From Comamonadaceae bacterium (GTDB lineage Bacteria; Pseudomonadota; Gammaproteobacteria; Burkholderiales; Burkholderiaceae_C): a stretch of DNA of 35,205 nucleotides. A model generated the notes under the pieces. That model was not told where the DNA came from. It was given only the letters and a program-made list of their open reading frames with translations, and searched no databases. Location: the NCBI GenBank assembly GCA_027486555.1, contig JAIXOX010000005.1, positions 1-35,205 of the forward strand, written 5' to 3'. A program made the translations under genes and the position numbers. Shown here in pieces: positions 24,166 through 32,283 of this stretch. The first letter of the stretch is position 1. The number at the start of each line of letters is the position of its first letter.

Positions 24166-24999
24166 ATGCCCCGCTTTGCTGCCAACCTTTCCATGATGTA
24201 CCCCGACTTGCCCTTTCTGGACCGCTTTGAAGCGGCAGCCAAAGACGGTTTCAAGGCCGTGGAGTATTTGTTTCCTTACGCATTCCCCGCGCAAGAGCTG
24301 GCCGCGCGCTTGCACGCCAACGGCTTGCAGCAGGCACTCTTCAACGGCCCACCTGGCGGCACCGATACCGACAGCTTTACCAAGGCCTGGGAAACGGGCC
24401 AACGCGGCACGGCCAGTGTGCCCGGGCGCGAAGCGGAGTTTCGCACCGGCTTTGGCCAAGCGCTGGTCTATGCCGAGGCGCTGAACTGCCCGCGCATCCA
24501 CACCATGGTGGGCTTGCGGGCCGAAGGTGCCAGCGCAGAAGCCGCAGATGCAACGCTCATCAGCAATCTGCAATGGGCCGCTGCCGAAGCCGCCAAAGCT
24601 GGGCGCGATGTGCTGGTCGAGCCGATCAACACCCGCAGCGTGCCGGGCTTTCACCTGAACCGCCAAGACCACGCACACCGCATCGTGCAGGCCGTGGGTG
24701 CGTCCAACGTGAAAGTGCAAATGGACCTGTTCCACTGCCAGATTGTCGAAGGCGACTTGAGCGCCAAGATTGCACAGTATTTGCCCACAGGCCGAGTCGG
24801 GCATTTCCAGATCGCCGAGGTGCCCCACCGCCACGAGCCGGGCACAGGCGAAGTGAATTGGACGCACATCTTCCAGGTCATCGACAAGGTGTCGGCAGAC
24901 TGCGGCTGGGACGGCTGGATCGGCTGCGAGTACAACCCGGCAGATGCCTCGGCGGGCGGCACCTCGCGCGGTCTGGCTTGGGCGCGCGGGTATTTATGA
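24166..24999 (+). CDS. otnI: 2-oxo-tetronate isomerase (OtnI, hydroxypyruvate isomerase family)
   Basis: This 277-residue TIM-barrel enzyme of the hydroxypyruvate isomerase family would convert 2-oxo-tetronate to 3-oxo-tetronate, the kinase substrate. The N-terminus (MPRFAANLSMMYPDLPFLDRF) and GPPGGT (61-66) match the family. The catalytic Glu152 (VEPIN) and Glu255 (GCEYNP) with metal-site residues Asp187, His190 and Gln215 form the expected set. The start at 24166 follows the conserved N-terminus; the ribosome-binding site is weak (AAAGAAAA). It follows the aldolase-family gene across the repeat element and completes the acid-sugar pathway. True hydroxypyruvate isomerase is the alternative, but the neighbouring DUF1537 kinase favours OtnI. 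Confidence 0.85.
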   Translation: MPRFAANLSMMYPDLPFLDRFEAAAKDGFKAVEYLFPYAFPAQELAARLHANGLQQALFNGPPGGTDTDSFTKAWETGQRGTASVPGREAEFRTGFGQALVYAEALNCPRIHTMVGLRAEGASAEAADATLISNLQWAAAEAAKAGRDVLVEPINTRSVPGFHLNRQDHAHRIVQAVGASNVKVQMDLFHCQIVEGDLSAKIAQYLPTGRVGHFQIAEVPHRHEPGTGEVNWTHIFQVIDKVSADCGWDGWIGCEYNPADASAGGTSRGLAWARGYL

Positions 25000-25053
25000 G
25001 CACGCGAAAAGGGGTGCAATCAAGGCTGGGCTCAGTGCAGCGCCTGATGTGAC

Positions 25054-25800
25054 ATGGACGGTACAAATTACCTGATTTGGGCAGGTATGGCTGCGGCCAT
25101 GGTGGGCCTGTCCAAAGGTGGCTTGCCCACCGTGGGCATGCTGTCTGTGCCCATTCTTTCGCTGTTCATGTCCCCGGTCAAAGCGGTGGTGATGCTGCTG
25201 CCGATTTACATCATCTCTGACATGGTCGGCTTGTGGCTGTACCGCAAAAACTTCAGCGCCATCAACCTGAAAATTCTCGTTCCGGCAGGGGTGGTTGGTG
25301 TGCTGGTGGGCTGGTTGACTGCTTCGGTGGTGTCAGACACGGCCGTGAAAATGATGATCGGCCTCTTGGGTGTGGGCTTTGTGCTCAACGCCTGGTTCAA
25401 GCGCAACAGCGCGCAAGCGCCAAGTCCCGCCTGCTGGAAAAAAGGCATGCTGTGGGGCAGTTTGTCTGGTTTCACCAGCTTCATCTCGCATGCGGGTGGG
25501 CCACCGTTTCAGGTTTACCTCTTGCCGCAAAAACTGCCCAAGCTGGTGTTTGCCGGCACATCGACGCTTTTTTTTGCTTTCATTAACCTGGCCAAGTTGG
25601 GGCCTTACCACGCGCTGCAGCCCTATGGCCCAAACGAACTGATGGGGGCCTTGGTGCTGATTCCGTTTGCCTTGGTGGGCACCGTGGCGGGTGCTTACCT
25701 CACACGCAAGATCGCCGACGACTGGTTCTTCAAATGGGTGCAAGTGGGCTTGCTGGCGATTTCTGTCAAGCTGATCGTGGACGTGATCTGGACTCAATGA
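25054..25800 (+). CDS. TauE/SafE (TSUP) family membrane permease
   Basis: This 248-residue inner-membrane protein has about eight hydrophobic segments in two halves, as in the TauE/SafE family. The repeated signature is visible as GLSKGGLPTVGMLSVPILSLF (about 17-37) in the first half and SGFTSFISHAGGPPFQVYLLP (about 140-160) in the second. Family members move sulfite, sulfoacetate or other organic anions, usually outwards, but some act in uptake. It lies 54 bases after otnI on the same strand and may be cotranscribed, so it could carry an acid sugar or a related anion. A sulfite or sulfonate role has no support from neighbours. No ribosome-binding site is clear; the start is the first Met before the first helix. 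Confidence 0.88.
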   Translation: MDGTNYLIWAGMAAAMVGLSKGGLPTVGMLSVPILSLFMSPVKAVVMLLPIYIISDMVGLWLYRKNFSAINLKILVPAGVVGVLVGWLTASVVSDTAVKMMIGLLGVGFVLNAWFKRNSAQAPSPACWKKGMLWGSLSGFTSFISHAGGPPFQVYLLPQKLPKLVFAGTSTLFFAFINLAKLGPYHALQPYGPNELMGALVLIPFALVGTVAGAYLTRKIADDWFFKWVQVGLLAISVKLIVDVIWTQ

Positions 25801-25833
25801 CCTGCGCCAGAGCGACACGAAACTTGCTTTTTC

Positions 25834-25851
25834 TCTTCATAAAAACGTCAT
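25834..25851 (+). promoter_or_regulatory. possible Pho box
   Basis: TCTTCAT (25834-25840) and ACGTCAT (25845-25851) form a direct repeat of the TCAT core with 11-base spacing and an AAAA centre, as in PhoB sites (CTGTCAT, 4 bases, CTGTCAT). The match is partial (4 and 5 of 7). It lies about 70 bases before the glycerophosphodiesterase start, a typical Pho-controlled function. Confidence 0.35.
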
Positions 25852-25921
25852 CCCCATTCCGCATACTGAAAGGTCTTAGTGATGCATGTCACTGAAGAAC
25901 CTATCCTTATCTGGAGTAAAA

Positions 25922-27085
25922 ATGAACATCAAGTTTTTGATCGCAGCAGCCTCCCTGGCCTTGCTGCAAGCTTGCGGTGGAGACAGCGCGCCTTTTTTTA
26001 AAACCCTGACGGGCGATGCCCCGCTGGTGATTGCCCACCGCGGCGCTTCTGGCACATTTCCTGAGCACACTTTGGAGGCCTACAAAGCCGCCATTGACCA
26101 AGGCTCTGATTACATCGAACCCGATCTGGTCATGACCAAAGATGGCGTGTTGATTGCCCGCCATGAGCCGATGTTGGATGACACCACCGATGTCGCGACC
26201 AAATTCCCCGACAGAAAGACCACCAAAAATTTGGATGGTGTCCAAAAAACTGCGTTTTTCGCCAGTGAATTCACTTTGGCCGAAATCAAAACACTGCGCG
26301 CTGTTCAGTCCAACGGTGCCCGCTCCAAGGCCTATGACGGTTTGTTCTCTGTTCCTACTTTGGATGAGGTGATTGCTCTGGCCAAAGCCGAAGGCGCCAA
26401 AGTGGGCCGCACGGTCGGTATCTACCCAGAGATCAAGCACTCGACTTTCCACGCCACGACTGCGGGTTTTGGCAAAAACGCATTTGAAGACAAATTGGTC
26501 ACGACACTGCACACCGCCTACGGCAACGTGGCTACGGCCCCTGTGTTCATTCAGTCTTTCGAAGTGTCCAACCTGCAGTACCTGAACACCAAAACCAATA
26601 TCAAGCTGGTTCAGTTGATCGATGCATGGGATGTGCTGGACGACGGCAGCATCCAGGTTGACACCGCCTCTTACAACGAATATCGCCAGCCTTATGACTT
26701 CGTGGTCAGCAAAGACGCACGCACCTTCAAGGATTTGGTCACAGCCAGCGGTTTGGATTTCATCAAAACCTATGCCGACGGTGTCGGCCCATGGAAGCCT
26801 TACTTGGTCAAAACCGTCAACGACAAAGTTGACCGCACAGGCGACGGCAAAATCACCGAAGCAGATCGCCGCGTGGACGGCTCAACTGGCGTGATCGAAT
26901 TGGCCCACCAAAAGGGCTTGTTGGTCCACACCTGGACATTCCGGGGTGACAGCGGTGGCTACGACCTCGGCTTCAAAGATGTCAAAACCGAAATGGAGTA
27001 CTACATGAAGCTCGGTATTGACGGTGTGTTCACCGACTTCCCAGCTGCGGGTGTGGCTGCATTGAAGTCCGTTCGCGGCAACTGA
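25922..27085 (+). CDS. glycerophosphodiester phosphodiesterase, lipoprotein (GlpQ-like)
   Basis: This enzyme cleaves glycerophosphodiesters to glycerol 3-phosphate and an alcohol, probably at the outer membrane or in the periplasm. From ATG 25922 (GGAG just upstream) it has 387 residues. A lipobox LLQAC puts lipidation at Cys18. The catalytic set is visible: His39-Arg40 in IAHRGASGTFPEHT, Glu66 and Asp68 in YIEPDLV, and His81 in ARHEP. The C-terminal segment has the HTWTF and GIDGVFTDFP motifs of the family. An insertion at residues 304-315 reads DRTGDGKITEAD, which resembles an EF-hand calcium loop, although Thr stands at the third position. The family needs calcium or another divalent metal in the active site; this loop is extra. 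The gene stands alone, with a bidirectional terminator after it. Confidence 0.92.
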   Translation: MNIKFLIAAASLALLQACGGDSAPFFKTLTGDAPLVIAHRGASGTFPEHTLEAYKAAIDQGSDYIEPDLVMTKDGVLIARHEPMLDDTTDVATKFPDRKTTKNLDGVQKTAFFASEFTLAEIKTLRAVQSNGARSKAYDGLFSVPTLDEVIALAKAEGAKVGRTVGIYPEIKHSTFHATTAGFGKNAFEDKLVTTLHTAYGNVATAPVFIQSFEVSNLQYLNTKTNIKLVQLIDAWDVLDDGSIQVDTASYNEYRQPYDFVVSKDARTFKDLVTASGLDFIKTYADGVGPWKPYLVKTVNDKVDRTGDGKITEADRRVDGSTGVIELAHQKGLLVHTWTFRGDSGGYDLGFKDVKTEMEYYMKLGIDGVFTDFPAAGVAALKSVRGN

Positions 27086-27112
27086 GTTTTTCAGATTTAA
27101 AAACTGAGCATT

Positions 27113-27158
27113 AAAAAGCCCGCGAAGTGCCACTGAAGTGGCATTTCGCGGGCTTTGA
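27113..27158. terminator. bidirectional terminator between convergent genes
   Basis: A 20-base stem pairs 27115-27134 with 27137-27156 (AAAGCCCGCG with CGCGGGCTTT at the base, one G-U) around a 2-base loop. A-rich and T-rich flanks lie on the two sides. It sits between the stops of the phosphodiesterase gene (27085) and the IorB-like gene (27180). Confidence 0.88.
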
Positions 27159-27179
27159 CTTTTTCAGGTCTTGCGGGTG

Positions 27180-29357
27180 TCACACCATCGGGAAAGGCAA
27201 AGCGCGCAAGCGTTTGCCGTTGAGTGTGGCGATCGCATTGGCCATGGCGGGTGCCAACGGGGGCAGGCCCACTTCGCCAATGCCACCGGGGTGGTTGTCG
27301 GTGGGCATGACCTTCACAAACACTTCGGGTGTTTCGTTGGCGCGCAGCACCCGGTAGGTGTTCAGGTTGGTTTGGAGGGGTTCACCGGCCCTGAAATCCA
27401 TGCGCTCGTGCAAGGCGGCTGACAAGCCAAAAATCACCGAGCCTTCGATTTGCGCCTGGATGTTTTGCGGCTGCAAAGCGTGACCACAGTCCACCGCTGA
27501 CCAAACCTTGTGCACCTTGGGGCGGCCCTTCTCGATGGAGACCTGCACCACCATGCCGCAATAGGTGTTCCAGGCATCAGAAAACGCCAGGCCCAGTGCG
27601 TGCCCCTTGGGCAGCTTGGCTTTGCCCCACTGCGACATCTCGCCCACCGCCTTGAGCACGGCTTGGCCACGCGGGTGCTTTTGCAGCAAGTCCATGCGGT
27701 AGGCCAATGGATCGGCTTTCACGCCACGCGCCACTTCGTCGATCAACGTTTCAATGGCGAACTTGGTGTAGCCCGGGCCCACCGCACGCCAAAAGCCGGC
27801 CTGAATGCCACGGTCTTCGATCATGAATTGCACGCTGTGGTCCGGAATGTCGTAGGTGATTTCGGCACCTTCCATCACGGGCGCATCTTTGCCACCCGCG
27901 GCCTTGAAGGCCGCCGGCACCACGCGAGAGTAAATGCCCTCGGACACCACGCGGTGCAACAGGCCCACCAACTTGCCCTGCGCATCCACCCCGGCCACCA
28001 GGTGCTGACCGGTCATGGGGCGGTACTTGTCGTGCACCATGTCGTCTTCGCGGGTCCAGATCACCTGAATGGGCGTTCCGGGCATGGCCTTGGCCACCAG
28101 GGCGGCATCGGCCGTGTAATCGGCTTCCACGCGGCGGCCAAAACCACCCCCAAGCAAGGTGATGTTGACGGTGATGTTTTCCGGCTTGAAGCCACCCGCG
28201 CCCGCCACCGTGCCGGTCACAAACGAGGCAGATTGGGCCGGTGCCCAGACCTCGATTTTGTCGCCGTCCACACGCGCTGTGCAGTTCATGGGCTCCAAAC
28301 AAATGTGGCTGACGATTTCACTGATGTAGGAGGCACTGAAGGTTTTGCTTGCTCCCGCCAATTTGGCCGCTGCATCGCCATGCGCGATGAAGGCCACGCC
28401 TTTGTCGGTCAGGTCTTCGGCACGCTTGGTGTATTCCACGCGCATTTGGTCGGTGTACTGCACACGGGCCTTGGACTTTTGGCTCCACACCACCTTGAGC
28501 TGGTCGCGTGCGGTCTTGGCCGTGAAAAACGAATCGGCCACCACCGCCACGCCGTAAGGCAGTCTCACCACGTTCTTGACACCCGCCACCGCACGGGCGG
28601 CCGTGTCGTCCATGCTCTCGGGCACCTCGCCTTGCACCGGCGCGCGCAGCACGCTGGCCCACAACATGCCGGGCAAACGCTGGTCAATGCCGTACAACGC
28701 TTGGCCGCTCGACTTGGCAGGCACGTCCACGCGGGGAATGTCTTTGCCGATCAAGCGGAACTGCGCCATGGGCTTGAGCATGCTCTTGTCGACCTTGGGC
28801 AACTCGGCCGGGACCTTGGCCACCTTGGCGATGTCTGCGTACGTCATGGCGCGGCCGCTGCTGTGGATCACGCGGCTGGCTTCGGTGCGCAGCTCGGATG
28901 CGGGCACGCCCATGGCCTGGGCCGCGGCGTTCACCATCACCAAGCGGGCTTGTGCACCGGCCAGGCGCAGCGGCTCGTAATAGCCTTGTACCGTGCGCGA
29001 CGCGCCGGTGGTCATGCCGCCACCAAAGCGGGGGTTGCCAAAACGCTTGGGGTCGCTGGGCGACTGCAACACACGCACCTGGCTCCAGTCCAGGTCCAAC
29101 TCCTCGGCCAGCAGCATGGGCATGGCCGTCATGGTGCCCTGGCCCATTTCGGAGGCGGGTGACATCAAGGTCACCACACCATCCAGACCGATGTTGATCC
29201 AGTTGTTGGCGGCAAAACTACCCGCGCTGGGCGTCTGGGCCAAAGCCAATTCGGTTTGTGTCAGGCCAAAGGACATGCCCAAGGCCAGACCGCCTGAGCC
29301 GAGGATGAAAGAGCGGCGAGACACATTCGGTGTCATGGAGGTGTTGATCGTGTTCAT
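27180..29357 (-). CDS. molybdenum hydroxylase large subunit (IorB/aldehyde oxidoreductase-like)
   Basis: This is the molybdopterin-binding subunit of a two-component oxidoreductase of the xanthine dehydrogenase family, similar to isoquinoline 1-oxidoreductase IorB. It would hydroxylate an aldehyde or N-heterocycle. From ATG 29357 (AAGGAGG six bases upstream) it has 725 residues. The N-terminus has a twin-arginine signal (SRRSFILG, Arg14-Arg15), so the mature complex is probably periplasmic. Molybdenum-site motifs are LLGGGFGRR and, at the C-terminus, GGIGEVGLPPLAPA with the expected catalytic Glu. The start overlaps the [2Fe-2S] subunit stop by ATGA, showing translational coupling. A longer frame to 29900 is the subunit gene in another frame. 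No cytochrome subunit is seen nearby, so the electron acceptor is not known. Confidence 0.9.
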   Translation of the reverse strand: MNTINTSMTPNVSRRSFILGSGGLALGMSFGLTQTELALAQTPSAGSFAANNWINIGLDGVVTLMSPASEMGQGTMTAMPMLLAEELDLDWSQVRVLQSPSDPKRFGNPRFGGGMTTGASRTVQGYYEPLRLAGAQARLVMVNAAAQAMGVPASELRTEASRVIHSSGRAMTYADIAKVAKVPAELPKVDKSMLKPMAQFRLIGKDIPRVDVPAKSSGQALYGIDQRLPGMLWASVLRAPVQGEVPESMDDTAARAVAGVKNVVRLPYGVAVVADSFFTAKTARDQLKVVWSQKSKARVQYTDQMRVEYTKRAEDLTDKGVAFIAHGDAAAKLAGASKTFSASYISEIVSHICLEPMNCTARVDGDKIEVWAPAQSASFVTGTVAGAGGFKPENITVNITLLGGGFGRRVEADYTADAALVAKAMPGTPIQVIWTREDDMVHDKYRPMTGQHLVAGVDAQGKLVGLLHRVVSEGIYSRVVPAAFKAAGGKDAPVMEGAEITYDIPDHSVQFMIEDRGIQAGFWRAVGPGYTKFAIETLIDEVARGVKADPLAYRMDLLQKHPRGQAVLKAVGEMSQWGKAKLPKGHALGLAFSDAWNTYCGMVVQVSIEKGRPKVHKVWSAVDCGHALQPQNIQAQIEGSVIFGLSAALHERMDFRAGEPLQTNLNTYRVLRANETPEVFVKVMPTDNHPGGIGEVGLPPLAPAMANAIATLNGKRLRALPFPMV

Positions 29358-29827
29358 GCCTTGCCTCCTTGGAGGGTTTTCTGGGCGTGCGAGACCGCGC
29401 TGGCGATCTGGTTGTAGGTGCCGCAACGGCAAATGTTGCCGCTCATGGCTTCCAGGATTTCGGTGCGGCTGAGGTTCTTTTTCACCACGCTGATCACCTT
29501 GGCCGCGGTCATGAGCTGACCCGACTGGCAGTAGCCGCATTGCGGTGCTTGGGCCTTGACCCAACCGGCTTGCAGAGCTTGGCCGGTGGGGGTCTTCATC
29601 AAACCTTCGACGGTGGTGATGTCCTTGCCCTCGGCGGCCGACACGGGCAGCGCGCATGAACGCACGGGCTGACCGTTCAGGTGCACCGTACAGGCACCGC
29701 ACTGGGCAATGCCGCAGCCGAATTTGGTGCCAGTGAGGTTGAGCTTTTCTCGGATAACCCACAGCAAAGGGGTCTCCGGCTTGGCATCGACCGAAACGGC
29801 CTCGCCATTGACTTTCATTCGAACCAT
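29354..29827 (-). CDS. molybdenum hydroxylase [2Fe-2S] subunit (IorA-like)
   Basis: This 157-residue protein carries electrons from the molybdenum site through two [2Fe-2S] clusters. The plant-type cluster is held by Cys38, Cys43, Cys46 and Cys58, and the second by Cys97, Cys100, Cys133 and Cys135. The motifs are GCGIAQCGACT, CGYCQSGQ and CRCGTYNQI. The length matches IorA and CoxS relatives. The start at 29827 has AGGAG six bases upstream. It has no signal of its own and probably rides with the Tat-signal-bearing large subunit. It overlaps the large-subunit gene by 4 bases. The gene lies about 290 bases after the XdhC gene, so it may start a new transcript within the operon. Confidence 0.92.
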   Translation of the reverse strand: MVRMKVNGEAVSVDAKPETPLLWVIREKLNLTGTKFGCGIAQCGACTVHLNGQPVRSCALPVSAAEGKDITTVEGLMKTPTGQALQAGWVKAQAPQCGYCQSGQLMTAAKVISVVKKNLSRTEILEAMSGNICRCGTYNQIASAVSHAQKTLQGGKA

Positions 29828-29981
29828 GCATTTCTCCTGTTGATCGAAAACGGACGAAGGGGCTTTGCCCCGGTAAACCACAGGCGGTGTGCAAGGACAT
29901 CTTGCAAAAGGCACACCGCTTAAAAAATTCAATTGTTCATTCGGCCCTGTGAAGTTGGTAGTGAAAGCCTTGTCTTGGGCA

Positions 29982-30011
29982 CAGCGATCAGCGAGGGCAC
30001 CGCTCCCACAA
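29982..30011. repeat. probable degenerate half copy of the GTAGGAGC palindrome
   Basis: The reverse complement starts GTGGGAGCGGTGCCCTCGC, close to the outer arm of the repeats at 827, 21771 and 23161. No second arm was found. The rest of the 287-base gap between the [2Fe-2S] subunit and XdhC genes (29828-30114) holds nothing else I recognise. Confidence 0.5.
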
Positions 30012-30114
30012 AAAAGCTTTCATGCCAATTTCATCCCATCGGATCGACGACGAACATAAGGTTGTCTGGCAGACCCGACTGTCGCTCAAGGCTCAATGTC
30101 GGGCAAACCCTGAA

Positions 30115-31119
30115 TCAGACGCTCAAGCCGCACACCGTCTTCGAGCCTTCCCAATTGCTAAGCGCCTGGCTCAAATCCGTGCCACGGCGCAAGGCGGTCA
30201 TTTCGGCCACGATGCTCATGGCGATTTCGGGGGGGGTCAAGGCACCCAGGTTCAAACCCACCGGACCGTGCAATTGGCTCACTTCGGCCTCGCTCACATC
30301 AAAGTCCAGCAAGCGCTTGCGGCGTTGCGCGTTGTTGTGCTGCGAGCCCAATGCGCCGACATAAAACGCGGGGGTGCGCAGTGCCTCCATCAGCGCCAAG
30401 TCGTCCAGTTTGGGATCGTGTGTCACGGCCACCACGGCGCTGTTGTGGTCCAGCTGCATGGCCAGCACCAGGTCGTCGGGCATCTCTTTGGACAAGGTCA
30501 CACCGCTCATGGCTTCCCAGCCCTCGTGGTATTCCACACGCGGCTCGCACACCGTGACCTGGTAGTCCAGCATCACGGCCATGGCGGCCAGATAGCGCGA
30601 CAACTGACCGCCGCCGATGATGAGCAAACGCAGGCGCGGGCCGTGCACGGTGGTCAGGCTTTGGCCGTCAAACTGCAGTTTGTCGCCTTCGGTGGCGGCG
30701 CCCATGCGCACCAGGCCGGTGGCCATGTCCATGCGGCGCTCCACGCGCTGGTGTTGCTCAATCAGCACCAACAATTCGCGCAGTTGCGAATGGGCCGACA
30801 AAGGCTCCAGCACCACCTGCACCGAGCCACCGCAGGGCAGGCCAAAGCGGCGCACCTCTTCGGCCGTCTGCCCATAGGTGGTGGTGTCGGGCAGGCGCAG
30901 GGCCAACTCGCCCGCGGCCACGCGGCGGATCAAATCGTCTTCGATGCAACCGCCCGAAACCGATCCGGCCACCTGGCCGTCGTCCCGAATGATCATGAGC
31001 GAGCCAGGTGGCCGTGGGGCCGAACCCCATGTGCGCACCACCGTGCCCATCACCACGCGGTGGCCCCGGCTTTGCCAATCCAGGGCGGTGCGGATCACGT
31101 CAATGTCGATGCTGTTCAT
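30115..31119 (-). CDS. XdhC/CoxI-family molybdenum cofactor insertion protein
   Basis: This 334-residue cytosolic protein resembles XdhC, which binds the molybdenum cofactor, promotes its sulfuration and hands it to the large subunit. The N-terminal XdhC domain shows VRTWGSAPRPPGSLMII and GSVSGGCIEDDLI (with the conserved Cys). After a linker the C-terminal Rossmann domain has LLIIGGGQLSRYLA and the family end GLNLGALTPPEIAMSIVAEM. The length fits. It sits in the operon of the IorA/IorB-type enzyme, directly after the polytopic membrane protein gene. The second, different XdhC-family gene at 33674-34789 suggests a division of labour between the two. Confidence 0.9.
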   Translation of the reverse strand: MNSIDIDVIRTALDWQSRGHRVVMGTVVRTWGSAPRPPGSLMIIRDDGQVAGSVSGGCIEDDLIRRVAAGELALRLPDTTTYGQTAEEVRRFGLPCGGSVQVVLEPLSAHSQLRELLVLIEQHQRVERRMDMATGLVRMGAATEGDKLQFDGQSLTTVHGPRLRLLIIGGGQLSRYLAAMAVMLDYQVTVCEPRVEYHEGWEAMSGVTLSKEMPDDLVLAMQLDHNSAVVAVTHDPKLDDLALMEALRTPAFYVGALGSQHNNAQRRKRLLDFDVSEAEVSQLHGPVGLNLGALTPPEIAMSIVAEMTALRRGTDLSQALSNWEGSKTVCGLSV

Positions 31120-31176
31120 GGTGTTTGTCTTCGTGTGAGGCTTGAACTGAAAGGCTGTACAGAAATTTGGCAGTGA

Positions 31177-32283
31177 TCAAGGGGCGGACCAAGCCGGGTA
31201 GGCGACAGGCGTGTGTGCGCGCAAGACCAAAGCCTGCACGGCCGCCAAAGCACCCAGCAATGCCAAAGCGGATTGCATGGCCAGCGGGCCATGGGCCGGG
31301 CTGGCCATGCCCACCCAGAGCAGCAAGCCCGGACCCAGAACCAGCGCCATGCTGCGCATCCACCATGCGGATGAAGTGCCAGAAATCCCCATGGCGGTGC
31401 GCGGGCGGCTGCAGTGCACGGCCCAGGCCAGAGAGGGCAGCAGCATGGCCAAAATGTTGTGCACCGCACTTTGCCCCAAAAGCATCAAAGCCCCCAGCGC
31501 CAGCAAGCCCAAGCTCAGCAATGGCCGAAACCGGGGGTGCGCAACACTGTCGCGGCCCACCCACGCCACCAGAGTGGGCAATACCGCCATCATGGCCAAG
31601 TGCCCCAGCACCATCTCTTGGGTGGTCCAGCCCAGACCCGCACACCAAACATTGCCCAGCCACAAGCTGCCCATCATCAAGCCCATGGCCGAGGGGGCCA
31701 GCACATGGGACAGGCCAGCACGTTGACCGCGACACACCCGCAGTGTGTCCGCTGTCGCCAGGTCGCGTGCGTGCAAAACGGCCGCGCAGACCGCAAGCAA
31801 CACACTCGTAGATGCGGTGGTCGAGATCGCATCCACAGGGGCCCACCCCGTCCAACTCACCGCAGCAGCGGCCAACACCGGGTGCCAGGCCACTGGCGCA
31901 AGATCGAAGGTGCTGACGCGGTTGCGTGTTTCGACCAAGCCGCTCCAGGCTCCCCACATCAGCGCCACGGCCAAGAGGCCAAGGTGGGCCAGATGCCAAG
32001 CCGCCAGAGCCTCGGGCAGCCACACGCCCAAGGCGCTCAAGCCACCGCACACCGCCATCACGGTCGGACTGGCCCGCAAAGCCCAATGGCTGCCCCGGCA
32101 CAGCAAACGCGCGGCCCACCACAGCGAAACAGCCAACACACCGCTGGCCAACGACCAGCCCAGGCGCATGCCCTGCTCGCCCAGCCACAACCAGCCCAAG
32201 AGCAGCAGCACCCATTGCGCGACCTCGCCCGCGTGGGCCAAAGCGCTGTGGGCGGTCTTTGGGGCTGGGCGTGTTTCAGACAT
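31177..32283 (-). CDS. polytopic membrane protein, unknown function
   Basis: This protein of about 368 residues has roughly ten hydrophobic segments spread over its whole length and no recognisable enzyme motif. Notable stretches are LGHLAMMAVLPTLVAWV and GQSAVHNILAMLLPSLAWA. The start at 32283 (MSETRP) overlaps the end of the preceding gene by 8 bases; a start at 32289 is also possible. A strict operon position between a 2OG-oxygenase-like gene and XdhC suggests a role tied to the molybdenum enzyme, for example transport, redox coupling or assembly. That is inference from context. I do not recognise the family; a NnrS-like or DUF-type haem/copper membrane protein are loose ideas only. Confidence 0.6.
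   Translation of the reverse strand: MSETRPAPKTAHSALAHAGEVAQWVLLLLGWLWLGEQGMRLGWSLASGVLAVSLWWAARLLCRGSHWALRASPTVMAVCGGLSALGVWLPEALAAWHLAHLGLLAVALMWGAWSGLVETRNRVSTFDLAPVAWHPVLAAAAVSWTGWAPVDAISTTASTSVLLAVCAAVLHARDLATADTLRVCRGQRAGLSHVLAPSAMGLMMGSLWLGNVWCAGLGWTTQEMVLGHLAMMAVLPTLVAWVGRDSVAHPRFRPLLSLGLLALGALMLLGQSAVHNILAMLLPSLAWAVHCSRPRTAMGISGTSSAWWMRSMALVLGPGLLLWVGMASPAHGPLAMQSALALLGALAAVQALVLRAHTPVAYPAWSAP

Noticed and set aside
24022..24867. Minus-strand open frame with repeated GRDDMWTG-like residues
   Set aside because: The repeated peptide is only the translation of the tandem DNA repeats, and the rest lies opposite the otnI-like gene.
27510..29162. 550-codon open frame on the + strand opposite the IorB-like gene
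   Set aside because: It is rich in His, Gly and Arg and matches no family, while the opposite strand encodes a full molybdenum hydroxylase subunit. It is a GC-rich antisense shadow.
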